64,000 nucleotides of DNA from Paenibacillus borealis (GTDB taxonomy: Bacteria; Bacillota; Bacilli; Paenibacillales; Paenibacillaceae): assembly GCF_000758665.1 (NCBI RefSeq), contig NZ_CP009285.1, forward strand, positions 7,378,001 to 7,442,000, read 5' to 3'. Positions 1 through 7,490 of this stretch are shown in pieces; positions within the stretch are counted from its first letter, which is position 1; each line of letters starts with the position of its first letter. Below the pieces are notes generated by a model. It did no database searches, was not told where the DNA came from, and saw nothing but the letters and a program-made list of their open reading frames with translations. The translations under genes were made by a program, and so were the position numbers.

Positions 1-1884
1 GTCTTCCGCAGACAGAATATCCGGATTCATGTCAATAAGCTCTTGTTCCACAAGCTTCTGCTTTCGCCTGGCTTCTGCCAATTCAGCAGCAGGAGTTTTG
101 GCGTCCTTAAGCTTCCCTGTCAACCGGTCATACTCGGTAATTAGACCCTGGGTTTTTGCAGTCGTCTCCTCAATTCCGGCATAATTGGAATAGGATTCAT
201 CCAGCGCATCCCCCATATTCAAAAGCTCCAGGCGCGCATCCTCCTGATGCTTTCTGAAGGCTATGACTCCTGCAGCGGCCAACCCTATACCCGCTACGGT
301 GAGACCCAACGGATTCGTGAGCATACCCAGCGCCCCGGCAATTCCTCCAGCTGCTCCGCTGGCTCCTCTGGCCGCCGTGATAATCTTGGAGAATTCCTGG
401 ACAATCTTGACTGTTTTTGTAGCCAGCATCGCAGCAGGAACCGCAAGACCGATTACCATCAGCGGCTCTTTGTTGTCTGAAACCCAGCCTGTTAAGCCCT
501 GAAGCGCGGGCATCAAGTTTTCTCCCATGGGAACTACAAGACTTGCCATCAGCTCCCGTCCCATTGCCGCAAACTGCTCTGAGAGTGTATTGTCTTTTAT
601 CGCCGCTACTTCCTCCATGGTCTGCCTGGTCATATCAAACTGATTGCGGGTTTGGCCAAGCGCCAGCACTGCCTTGTTCCCTATTTCCTCAAATTGAGAG
701 CCGAACAGAGTACCGGCAAGCGCTGCTTGATGAACCGGATCCTTGATGGCCTTCAGTTTCACAATAACCTGATTCATTGCATCCTTACTGGTAATCGATC
801 CGTCTGCCAACCCTTTAAAGAGGCTATCGCCGCCGCCGAGCGTCTTTTGCAGTTGAAGCATAGCCTTTTTGGCCGAATCTCCTCCCGCCTTCAAGTCTCC
901 AACCAGTGCAAGGGCACCCTTTTGTCCGGCGGCTTTTACCAAATCGGCAAATTCCTTCGACTTCGTCCCGCCACTGACAAGCGCGGCGCTGAATTGATCC
1001 AGCTGCTTAGGAGCAAACAGCTCGTAGACGGCGGCCTTTGCAGTATCCGAGCCTGCTTTAACGTTTGATCCAAATTTTTTCACAATGTCGGCAACACCAT
1101 CAAGCGAGTCCGCTCCGTTGTCCATGCCTGCACTTAATAATTCAAACATCTCGTCGGCAGAATAACCCATCTTCTGAAAATCATCGCTGTATTTCCCTAT
1201 TGCACTCAAAAGTCCGCCGGATGTGTTCAGCCCCTTCTGCGCGCCTTGAGCCATCAGATTATAGGCTTGTTCCGAGGAGATGCCGAATTTGCGCATCATA
1301 GCGTCAACTGCTTGTACAGAGCCAGCTATATCTCCCTTAAAAACATCACGATACGTCATAGCCGTCTGCGTTGTCTTCTCCAGCTCTTCTCCTGTTTGCT
1401 GCAGAATTTGTTTCACTGTTCCTACGGCGTCACCGATATCTTCATAGTTCTCACCATAATTCTGGCTGTACAGGTTATTAGAGATATCTTTCATTCCACT
1501 CATTTCTTTGGCGGTCAACCCGGTTGCAGCCTGAAGCTGCGCCATCGCCCCGGAAGAATCATTTACAGCCGCCCATACCGCCTTCAGAGGTTCAACGGCT
1601 TTTTGCAGCATGGAGAAGTCCACTTCTTTGACTGCATCTTTAAGCTTGTCACCGAGTTTTCCGGCCTTGTCGCCTACCTCCTCAATGCTGTCATCCGCCT
1701 GATCAGCCTCTCTCCGCAGTACATCGAAATACCCCCTGCTGACCATTTCCTGCAGAACCCGGTCCAAATCCTGAATATGATGTTCCGCTTCCCCGACAGA
1801 ACGTTGGAAAGCAGGAGTCACCAATAAATTCAGCTGAAGAATAATCTCATTAATGCTGCCGCTTGAATTGCCTGTCCCTGCCAT
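1..1884 (-). CDS. Phage tail tape measure protein (C-terminus outside window)
   Basis: The frame is open from an ATG at 1884 to the left edge, so about 628 codons are visible and the C-terminus is missing. Tape measure proteins set tail length and sit inside the tube during assembly. The N-terminal third is charged and helical. Around residues 205-270 it shows the tape-measure core pattern (AQKGLNTSGGLLSAIGKY, then DGVADIVKKFG). Around residues 470-535 there is a hydrophobic Ala/Gly-rich stretch. Its AGGAGG ribosome site overlaps the last codons of the frameshifted chaperone frame, the usual arrangement in contractile-tail operons. The call rests on both sequence character and position after sheath, tube and chaperone. 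Confidence 0.9.
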   Translation of the reverse strand, partial: MAGTGNSSGSINEIILQLNLLVTPAFQRSVGEAEHHIQDLDRVLQEMVSRGYFDVLRREADQADDSIEEVGDKAGKLGDKLKDAVKEVDFSMLQKAVEPLKAVWAAVNDSSGAMAQLQAATGLTAKEMSGMKDISNNLYSQNYGENYEDIGDAVGTVKQILQQTGEELEKTTQTAMTYRDVFKGDIAGSVQAVDAMMRKFGISSEQAYNLMAQGAQKGLNTSGGLLSAIGKYSDDFQKMGYSADEMFELLSAGMDNGADSLDGVADIVKKFGSNVKAGSDTAKAAVYELFAPKQLDQFSAALVSGGTKSKEFADLVKAAGQKGALALVGDLKAGGDSAKKAMLQLQKTLGGGDSLFKGLADGSITSKDAMNQVIVKLKAIKDPVHQAALAGTLFGSQFEEIGNKAVLALGQTRNQFDMTRQTMEEVAAIKDNTLSEQFAAMGRELMASLVVPMGENLMPALQGLTGWVSDNKEPLMVIGLAVPAAMLATKTVKIVQEFSKIITAARGASGAAGGIAGALGMLTNPLGLTVAGIGLAAAGVIAFRKHQEDARLELLNMGDALDESYSNYAGIEETTAKTQGLITEYDRLTGKLKDAKTPAAELAEARRKQKLVEQELIDMNPDILSAED

Positions 1885-1887
1885 AAG

Positions 1888-2354
1888 TTACCTCCTTCCC
1901 TTAATCCTGGACACCCTCTCTACCCAATCCCCCAGTTCCTCCAAAGGCAAAGCGAGAAAATAAGGGATGGGAGTATGGGTGAGCATGGCCAAAGAGACGG
2001 CGATGTCTTTAATCCCATCGCCATCTCCGCAGCCTACAGCAGCAAAAAACTTTGTGCCCGCAAGGTCAGTTTTGTAAAATCCTTAGCTGAAAGTGCTCTG
2101 ATCAGCCCAACGTGGACACCTGCAGCCTTTGCTACAATATAAGCCTGATAGGCTTTATTGGTCTCCTTAATCAATTCCCCGCTGGATTGCCGCGCCGACT
2201 CTACCTGATACTGCCGGTCACAGATCAGAATGTCTTCACCTGTCAGCTTGTCGAAATCAATACTCAAGCTCTCAAAAGTATCGCCTTCAAATGTTACAGG
2301 CCGGGCGAAAGTATAGACTTCCGCGCCAGCCTCCTCTATATTCTTTGTCCCCAT
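1888..2354 (-). CDS. Tail assembly chaperone, -1 frameshift fusion (P2 gpE+E' / lambda gpGT type)
   Basis: If ribosomes slip back one base on T TTT TTG at 2043-2049, translation leaves the zero frame before its TAG stop at 2034-2036. It then continues for about 52 codons to a TAA at 1888-1890. The extension reads as ordinary protein (ends EELGDWVERVSRIKGRR) and fills the whole gap to the tape-measure gene, so the fused protein would be about 155 residues. In P2, gene E is extended to E+E' by a -1 shift at the same heptamer, and the long form bridges to the tape measure. The extension has no start codon with a ribosome site of its own. The frameshift is inferred from sequence. Confidence 0.8.
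2034..2354 (-). CDS. Phage tail assembly chaperone, zero-frame product (P2 gpE / Mu gp41 position)
   Basis: This 106-residue protein lies between the tail tube and the tape measure, the fixed position of the tail chaperone in P2-, Mu- and PBSX-like phages. It starts at ATG 2354, just downstream of the tube gene. The N-terminal part is acidic (residues ANNxEE-like pattern, then LTGEDIL), as is common in these chaperones. It ends in a Leu run immediately after a slippery heptamer at 2043-2049. It is probably the short partner of a frameshift pair that coats the tape measure while the tube polymerises. Sequence similarity alone is weak; position and the frameshift signal carry the call. Confidence 0.82.
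   Translation of the reverse strand: MGTKNIEEAGAEVYTFARPVTFEGDTFESLSIDFDKLTGEDILICDRQYQVESARQSSGELIKETNKAYQAYIVAKAAGVHVGLIRALSAKDFTKLTLRAQSFLLL
2043..2049 (-). promoter_or_regulatory. Programmed -1 frameshift heptamer TTTTTTG
   Basis: The minus strand reads AGT TTT TTG in the chaperone frame, giving the canonical X XXY YYZ heptamer T TTT TTG three codons before the zero-frame stop. Re-pairing in the -1 frame keeps both tRNAs well matched (TTT/TTT). Confidence 0.8.
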
Positions 2355-2366
2355 CGTGCACGCTCC

Positions 2367-2885
2367 TTATAGACTAAGATTCTCTTTGGTTGCAGCAAGG
2401 TAATCTACATCATAAACTTTGTGAATGTAGTTATATTTATCAATTTCCAGCACCTGAACGCCATCCAGTGTCACCTTCAAATAATTCACTGAAAAGTTGT
2501 TGGTGGTATCCATCACTGCGGCAGTCTCGAGATTCCCCAGCGTTAAGCCAAGCGGTCTTGCACGGACAGTAACCTTAAAAGGCACCTCACGGTATTCACT
2601 TGTTGCCGTGTCAAAGGTTTGGATCGAAGCCCGGAGATCCAGCGTATGGATCTTCGGTGCCAGAAGCGATGCCGCTGCCTTTTCAATGGTGCGCCACTTG
2701 AGGGCCAGACTCATCGCTCCCGTGTGTCCCGGAGAAGGCGCCGCCATTTCTCCGGCGATTCCGCCGCCTTTAATTGTATCCACCAGGTAGGTGATTTCCG
2801 GCAATGTGGCGGTTGCCGTACCCAAATAATCCACTGCATTCAAGTACACCGAATAATCAATAACTCTTTCTGATCTTTTAGGCAT
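2367..2885 (-). CDS. Contractile phage tail tube (core) protein, P2 FII / Mu gpM-like
   Basis: The protein has 172 residues, matching the usual length of P2-type tail tube subunits. It forms the inner tube surrounded by the sheath. Visible family features are an N-terminal segment ending in LPEITYLVDTIKGGGIAGE and a C-terminal beta region (VTLDGVQVLEIDKYNYIHKV), which is typical of tube proteins that need to match the next ring. It follows the sheath gene with a 13-base gap and precedes the chaperone, the conserved sheath-tube-chaperone-tape order. The start is ATG 2885 after a GGAGGAGC ribosome site. Confidence 0.92.
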   Translation of the reverse strand: MPKRSERVIDYSVYLNAVDYLGTATATLPEITYLVDTIKGGGIAGEMAAPSPGHTGAMSLALKWRTIEKAAASLLAPKIHTLDLRASIQTFDTATSEYREVPFKVTVRARPLGLTLGNLETAAVMDTTNNFSVNYLKVTLDGVQVLEIDKYNYIHKVYDVDYLAATKENLSL

Positions 2886-2898
2886 ATTGCTCCTCCTT

Positions 2899-4344
2899 TT
2901 ACGCTACCAGCGCAGCTAAGTATGTTGTGTCGTATTCAAGCAGGAATGAAATCTCCTGTGCCGGTCCCGGCGGTGTGATGTGCAGATGGAAGGTAACCTT
3001 GCCGGCCATCAGATCCGCCACTGGATTCTCGGACTCATTGAAGTCTACCCGTCCGCCCAGCAGAGCTCCGGATGCCGTCAGACCGTTCAGCCAAATATTC
3101 ACTGAATCTGTGACTGCAGCCACCAGCCGCTTGTTCATCGGATCATCCACCTTTTGCATGTAGGTCAGAATCAGACTGTTGCCGATCCAGTTAAACATGC
3201 GGCGGACCGGAATAAAGCTGTCTTTGGGGTCAGTGGCACCAGGGTAGGCAGCAGTATGATTCCCCCAGCTCTTCCAGCCGCTCGTCCCAAGATTAAGTGC
3301 CGTTACAATTCCTGCGCTGTTAAGGAAGCTTGCCTGGTCTATCCCCAGGAACTGGCTTGTCCCATCGGATAGTACAGTCCCATCCGCCTGCAAAGATTTA
3401 TTAGACGGCGATACAAAAGGAACACCGCCATTATTGGCATCTGTCGCAGCGATAAGTCCAGCGAGCTGTGTAGAGAAATGATATTTCTTATCCCCTAGAG
3501 TCAGCATCGGGTAAGCCGCAACTTGAAGAGGAGCAGTGTAGCTGTTATCCGCTTTCCATGTGCCAGCATCTGTATAGGACTGGGACGGATCAATGTCCGT
3601 CAGCGCCATCGCCTTGAAATTCCCGTTGATATTTCCGGCTTTTGCCTTCATCACCGCAGCGACTGCAGACAGATGTGACCAGCCGGGAGCAAGCAGCAGA
3701 TCCGGAAGAATGCCAAAACGCGGGTAAGCTTGATGGACCAGTTCAAAACCGGTATATTCTCCGGACGGGGTCACGCCCCCAATGATATCCTCAGCCTCTA
3801 CAGCTTCCGGATTCAGCTTGTCATAACCCACGGACAGTTGATTAACATTGGCCGCGATAGCACCAGACGGCTTTGTTGAGATCATCACATGACCGTTCTC
3901 ATCAAATGCAGCCGTATAATCCTTGCCGGATACATAGGTTGATGTACCGTCTGAAGATTTGACAAGGAGTGTGGACAACAGCACCCCTTCCGCCTGCAGG
4001 ATGGCATCCCGGTTAGTTACAGCAGCCGCTGTTGGAGCAACCGTTGTCTTGTGTGTGGCCGGATCAAGCACGTTGACCAGAATCATTGGAGCTTTTTCAT
4101 ATAACGCAAAATGTGAATAGATTAATTCGCTCAGTGTATATTTTGACCAGTCCTCGCTGTACCCGAAGGCAGCCACCGCTTCCGCGTAACTATATACAAG
4201 TACCGGAGTATTCACCGGCACAGATGCCGCAGCCAAATGAACCGGAGCCGTTCCTACCGCAAAAGGAATACCGCTTGTTGCCTTTGTTGGAGCCAGAACT
4301 GAAGTCGATTGTTCAATAATAGTTACACCATGTTTAAAAGCCAT
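2899..4344 (-). CDS. Contractile phage tail sheath protein, P2 FI / Mu gpL-like
   Basis: The 481-residue subunit of the contractile sheath. The N-terminus (MAFKHGVTIIEQSTSVLAP) carries the short strand-exchange arm and the GV-x-I-x-E opening of the family. The middle, near residues 205-230, has the RFGILPDLLLAPGWSH type segment. The C-terminal conserved domain (MFNWIGNSLILTYMQKVDDPMN, GGRVDFNESENP) ends in the second exchange arm. Length fits Mu-like sheaths (about 490) better than P2 (about 396). It marks the particle as contractile, myovirus-type. It sits 3 bases after the preceding small gene, so it is probably translated from the same message. Confidence 0.95.
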   Translation of the reverse strand: MAFKHGVTIIEQSTSVLAPTKATSGIPFAVGTAPVHLAAASVPVNTPVLVYSYAEAVAAFGYSEDWSKYTLSELIYSHFALYEKAPMILVNVLDPATHKTTVAPTAAAVTNRDAILQAEGVLLSTLLVKSSDGTSTYVSGKDYTAAFDENGHVMISTKPSGAIAANVNQLSVGYDKLNPEAVEAEDIIGGVTPSGEYTGFELVHQAYPRFGILPDLLLAPGWSHLSAVAAVMKAKAGNINGNFKAMALTDIDPSQSYTDAGTWKADNSYTAPLQVAAYPMLTLGDKKYHFSTQLAGLIAATDANNGGVPFVSPSNKSLQADGTVLSDGTSQFLGIDQASFLNSAGIVTALNLGTSGWKSWGNHTAAYPGATDPKDSFIPVRRMFNWIGNSLILTYMQKVDDPMNKRLVAAVTDSVNIWLNGLTASGALLGGRVDFNESENPVADLMAGKVTFHLHITPPGPAQEISFLLEYDTTYLAALVA

Positions 4345-4347
4345 ATA

Positions 4348-4632
4348 TTAAATCCCCTTCCCTAAAAGCCTTTGATAGACTGCATATTCAGCTGTTCCTG
4401 CTTGAACAATACGTTCCTGCACAGCCGTTATTTCTTCTAACGGTATAATCAGTTCAGCCACATCCGGCTGTTCCTCCAGCAGCGGCAGTAGATAGGATGG
4501 AATGCCCTCCCGAAAAACGGTGGATTGCAGCAGCCGCCCGCCACGCAGATTTGGACCTAAATAGATTTGTGGCGGCTCCTGTGCCGGCTCCTGCTCATTT
4601 TGGAGATTATCTTTATTATTAATGAAGTTCAT
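4348..4632 (-). CDS. Small phage protein in the Mu gp38 position
   Basis: A 94-residue acidic protein between the gp37-like gene and the sheath gene. Its ATG overlaps the TGA of the upstream gene (ATGA at 4629-4632), so the two are probably translationally coupled. The first 20 residues are Gln/Glu/Pro-rich and look disordered. The rest (IYLGPNLRGGRLLQSTVFRE, then a short amphipathic helix) looks folded. I do not recognise a named family. In Mu the gene at this place (gp38) is also small and of unclear role. A structural or connector function is inferred only from position. Confidence 0.7.
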   Translation of the reverse strand: MNFINNKDNLQNEQEPAQEPPQIYLGPNLRGGRLLQSTVFREGIPSYLLPLLEEQPDVAELIIPLEEITAVQERIVQAGTAEYAVYQRLLGKGI

Positions 4633-5051
4633 ATTTGTACCTCCGGTCTAATTTGGGGCAATACCCAGGTTGTTGTAAGTTCGCCTCCCCAGTCTGCTGC
4701 TGGGTGCTCCTCGTTAAGTTTCATCTTCCAGCTGGCGTCCATGACGAATTTTTGTTCAAGTACTCTCTTGCGCAAAAGCAGAATGCGTACCCGCTCCATC
4801 AGATTAAGCATATCAATGAGTCCTGTGTCATCTTCTGACTGGGCTCCAAACTGTAGTTTAATTTGAATTTGCCCTTGACCAGAATCACCTTCTCCTTCGG
4901 CCGGCCTAATCTTAATTACCGGATATCCCGGGTTCCCGGCATCACTCTGCGGCAAATATCCCAGCAGTACGGATGGTACGGGCAGCATGTCATCTGCCAA
5001 TTGCTCTTTCAGATACTTTTGAATCGCCATGATTAGTAAAGTAATTGTCAC
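4629..5051 (-). CDS. Phage Mu gp37-like protein, possible tail terminator/joining protein
   Basis: A 140-residue protein starting at GTG 5051, chosen because AGGAGG lies 6-7 bases upstream. It has a short N-terminal helix, a Pro/Gly segment (VPSVLLGYLPQSDAGNPGYP), beta-rich middle (IKIRPAEGEG, IQIKLQFGAQSEDD) and a helix (LIDMLNLMERVRILLLRKR). The alternation resembles the DUF1834/gp37-type proteins found just before the sheath in Mu-like phages. The family assignment is from memory of pattern and synteny, so moderate. It is the first full tail gene after the regulatory genes, where head genes would normally be expected. Confidence 0.65.
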   Translation of the reverse strand: MTITLLIMAIQKYLKEQLADDMLPVPSVLLGYLPQSDAGNPGYPVIKIRPAEGEGDSGQGQIQIKLQFGAQSEDDTGLIDMLNLMERVRILLLRKRVLEQKFVMDASWKMKLNEEHPAADWGGELTTTWVLPQIRPEVQI

Positions 5052-5068
5052 TGTGTCCCTCCTTGCTC

Positions 5069-5116
5069 CTAGAACTCTTTCTCGAAGATACGGATCGTCC
5101 CCAACCGCTTCACCAT
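5069..5116 (-). CDS. Possible 15-residue ORF with a strong ribosome site
   Basis: ATG at 5116 is preceded by GGGGAGGTG about 9 bases upstream, and the frame reads a basic 15-residue peptide (MVKRLGTIRIFEKEF) ending 17 bases before the gp37-like start. It could be a leader peptide, a true small phage protein, or the tail end of a deleted gene. No upstream in-frame start has a better site. Confidence 0.3.
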   Translation of the reverse strand: MVKRLGTIRIFEKEF

Positions 5117-5226
5117 CTTTGCAGTCACCTCCCCTTGCGGCATCAGCAGGATGAGTGCCGTTATTTGTCTTTCTATTTATTAGGGGCTTTCACTAGACAA
5201 AACCAAACATTTTATTTATATCCTCT

Positions 5227-5748
5227 TTAAATGAGGGACCTATACTCATCTATAACGGAGCTGATCTTTTTTTGCGCCCGCTGTATATATTCACTTACAC
5301 TGCCAGCCGAAATCTGGAGCATATCAGCGATAGCCACATGCGAGAACCCCTCACCGTTAGCAAGCATATAACACTCCTTCTCCCTCCTGCTCAACAGCCC
5401 CAATACATATTCCAATTGAAAACGTTGATCCTCTGTGAGTCCTTCAGAAGGGACCGCATTGAAGTGACAGGTGAAGTTTTGCATAAGAATAGGTTCCAAA
5501 AGAATTTCCCGCTCATAACCCGCACGCCGTTCGATTCCCCGCTTGTTGCCCGGCCGCCGTCCACTGCTCAGCCACTCAATAACATATTCGCAGTCACTGA
5601 CCATTCCGGCGATTACCTTTTTGTCTTCCGCCTCCGCACTTCTGTAAAGTTGTTCTACACCCTTTAATGAAATTTGATATTCTGGAATCAGTTTTTGCAC
5701 AAATTCAGAATATATAAATTCCAGATCCACCTGCTCTACACACTCCAT
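5227..5748 (-). CDS. Xpf/positive control factor-like sigma protein of a PBSX-type prophage
   Basis: A 173-residue protein if started at ATG 5748, which has AAAGGGG 7 bases upstream. The earlier ATG at 5769 has no ribosome site. The middle carries the EWLSSGRRPGNKRGIERRA block and the LEPILMQ motif that I recall from Bacillus positive control factors. The C-terminal 60 residues are a sigma region 4-like helix-turn-helix (LLSRREKECYMLANGEGF, then IADMLQISAGSVSEYIQRAQ). In PBSX, Xpf switches on the late (structural and lysis) operon. Here the tail genes lie directly downstream in the same direction, so it is probably the activator of that operon. It is divergent from the repressor gene. Confidence 0.85.
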   Translation of the reverse strand: MECVEQVDLEFIYSEFVQKLIPEYQISLKGVEQLYRSAEAEDKKVIAGMVSDCEYVIEWLSSGRRPGNKRGIERRAGYEREILLEPILMQNFTCHFNAVPSEGLTEDQRFQLEYVLGLLSRREKECYMLANGEGFSHVAIADMLQISAGSVSEYIQRAQKKISSVIDEYRSLI

Positions 5749-5780
5749 GTCAATTCCCCTTTCACCCATGTTGATTGAAA

Positions 5781-5826
5781 TATACTCAATTTCGTATTTT
5801 TAAATCATGTTATACTCAATATCGCA
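5781..5826. promoter_or_regulatory. Direct repeats, candidate repressor operators for the sigma-like gene
   Basis: TATACTCAATTTCGTA (5781-5796) and TATACTCAATATCGCA (5811-5826) match at 14 of 16 positions and start exactly 30 bases apart, about three helical turns. They lie 33-78 bases upstream of the Xpf-like start, where a phage repressor would block its promoter. TACGAA elements on the other side (5854-5859 and 5908-5913) share the core in opposite orientation. Confidence 0.5.
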
Positions 5827-5867
5827 CTTAGTCAAGCTTTAAAACCTTAAAAGTACGAAAATGCATA

Positions 5868-5896
5868 TTTACTTTTGCCTACAAACCTTCTACAAT
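5868..5896 (+). promoter_or_regulatory. Sigma-A promoter of the repressor gene
   Basis: TTTACT (5868-5873), a 17-base spacer and TACAAT (5891-5896) point toward the repressor gene. An inverted repeat ATACG-N6-CGTAT (5907-5922) begins about at the expected start point and could be an autoregulatory operator. Confidence 0.55.
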
Positions 5897-5950
5897 GAAT
5901 TTAATAATACGAAGTAGCGTATATACTGATGATTTTGAGGAGGACTACAT

Positions 5951-6349
5951 GTGCAACGGGCTGAAGTCTTAAAGAGGCTAATCGAGGAAACAGGCCTGAA
6001 CACGAAGGCTTTTTCAGAAAAAGCAGGAATTCCTTATACTACGCTTAGATCAATCTTGATGCGGGGGGTAGGAGGAGCTTCTGTCGATAATGTTCTTAAA
6101 GTTTGTCGGGCTTTAGGCATTACTACCGAAGAAATGGATCGTTTGGCCTTCGGATCAAGTAAAGAAGAGGCTGCTCCACTGCTTTCGGAACTGTCTGAAT
6201 TTGAGGCTTTTTTAAATAATCCGGAGCATGGACTGTTTTTCAAGGATTACCTGGACGCCCCGGACGAACGTAAACGGGAAATGTTGACCTTTTGGCAATT
6301 TATTAAAGATCTCGAAAAGAAAAAATCAGACTCTTCGGACGACAACTAA
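5951..6349 (+). CDS. XRE-family phage repressor (CI/Xre-like)
   Basis: A 132-residue protein starting at GTG 5951 with GAGGAGG about 8 bases upstream. The overlapping ATG at 5949 is in a frame that stops after seven codons. Residues 1-65 form an XRE helix-turn-helix (TKAFSEKAGIPYTTLRSILMRG, then ASVDNVLKVCRALGI). The C-terminal half is acidic and ends in a Lys/Asp-rich tail, the kind of region cleaved or bound in CI/ImmR-type regulators. It is divergent from the Xpf-like gene and followed 86 bases later by an ImmA-like protease. The likely role is to keep the phage block silent until DNA damage. Confidence 0.88.
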   Translation: MQRAEVLKRLIEETGLNTKAFSEKAGIPYTTLRSILMRGVGGASVDNVLKVCRALGITTEEMDRLAFGSSKEEAAPLLSELSEFEAFLNNPEHGLFFKDYLDAPDERKREMLTFWQFIKDLEKKKSDSSDDN

Positions 6350-6435
6350 AAGCAGAAATAATCGTGGTTTCAGCCAACGGGCTGATTCCTCATATCTATA
6401 TATACGAACATATATTCTTATCTCGGAGGTTTTTT

Positions 6436-7332
6436 ATGTTTATTCATTATAAAAAAACACATCTTGAGCATTTCGTGGAAAAGCTCTACATAAACCATTC
6501 TATTCTTAAGCCGGAAGACATCACGATACAGAGGCTTTCGACTGAATTGGATATCCATATTGATTATGCTCCTGTCCGGAGCCGGGCTTATGAATCCATA
6601 ACGGGTATGCGCTTTGTATTATTGGACAACCGTATTACCCCAATGAAGCAACGGTTCGATTTTCTGCATGAGTTATGTCACATGCTGAGGCACGCCGGCA
6701 ACCAAATGACGCTGCCCGTTCCATTTATCAAGGCACAGGAGGAGGATGCTGAGAAGTTTGTTCTTTATGCCACCATGCCCTTTTTCATGATCCAATCCTT
6801 TAGCTTATCAGGAGATTACAGTACCGCCATTCAGCAAATTTCAAATGTTTTTGGGGTATCCAGGGAAATGGCAAAAGTACGCTTCGATCAAATTTTACGC
6901 CGTGAGTACGAGGGAGAGATGTTGCCGTGGAGGAGAGGAGAATATATTTCACATTCATTTGATCAAAAGAATTCGGAACCAAGTCATGCTTTAGATGAAC
7001 CTGTAATCTTCGCTTACTACGATCCCCATAGCACACTGGATGGTCCGGATCAGCTTATTGTCTGTCTTGATCATGCAACATTGTCCACTCAGCATGAATG
7101 GATTGTCCCCATGGAGGAAAGGTTTAAGGAAATAGAGATAGATGCATTGAAGAATCTTGAACTTGAGTCTGCATCAAGAGGTGACTTAATCTGTTTTGAT
7201 GGACAGCTTACCTTACAAATTCATCAGCTTGTGTATCGGCATGGATTATCTAAAAGGAATTTTGTATTGCAAATGAGGGATATTGAGCAGATTCTTGAAG
7301 CAGATCAAAGCACCGTACGAAGGTTTCTATGA
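6436..7332 (+). CDS. ImmA/IrrE-family metallopeptidase (anti-repressor)
   Basis: The protein is 298 residues from ATG 6436, which has CGGAGGT 5 bases upstream; the frame is open further upstream but without a ribosome site. The zinc motif HELCH falls about residues 78-82 (FDFLHELCHMLRH), with a following acidic segment (AQEEDAEKF) that supplies the third ligand in this family. ImmA of ICEBs1 cleaves the repressor ImmR and so induces the element; the neighbouring XRE gene is the obvious target here. At almost 300 residues it is much longer than ICEBs1 ImmA (about 170), so the C-terminal 130 or more residues (DPHSTLDGPDQLIVCLDHAT region) form an extra domain of unknown role. Confidence 0.88.
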   Translation: MFIHYKKTHLEHFVEKLYINHSILKPEDITIQRLSTELDIHIDYAPVRSRAYESITGMRFVLLDNRITPMKQRFDFLHELCHMLRHAGNQMTLPVPFIKAQEEDAEKFVLYATMPFFMIQSFSLSGDYSTAIQQISNVFGVSREMAKVRFDQILRREYEGEMLPWRRGEYISHSFDQKNSEPSHALDEPVIFAYYDPHSTLDGPDQLIVCLDHATLSTQHEWIVPMEERFKEIEIDALKNLELESASRGDLICFDGQLTLQIHQLVYRHGLSKRNFVLQMRDIEQILEADQSTVRRFL

Positions 7333-7366
7333 TAAAGAATTCCGCCAGTTATAACTACAAAAGCAA

Positions 7367-7395
7367 GCCCATGCAATTATGCATGGGCAATTTTT
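7367..7395 (+). terminator. Rho-independent terminator of the repressor-protease operon
   Basis: GCCCATGC (7367-7374) pairs with GCATGGGC (7381-7388) across a 6-base loop and is followed by AATTTTTAT. Confidence 0.85.
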
Positions 7396-7427
7396 ATATC
7401 CACCGGCAACTAAATACGCCCGCATGC

Positions 7428-7462
7428 GTAAAAAAGCTCCCGGCCATAAAGGCCAGGAGCTT
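7428..7462 (-). terminator. Rho-independent terminator of the rplM-rpsI operon
   Basis: On the minus strand AAGCTCCTGGCC pairs with GGCCGGGAGCTT (one mismatch) and runs into TTTTTT. It lies 30 bases after the rpsI stop and faces the prophage terminator, separating the two regions. Confidence 0.88.
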
Positions 7463-7490
7463 GAGTTCCTTGATAACAAGGAGACAGATA

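Noticed and set aside
6364..6435. Upstream extension of the ImmA-like gene from GTG 6364
   Set aside because: No ribosome site; ATG 6436 has a good one and begins a normal family start.
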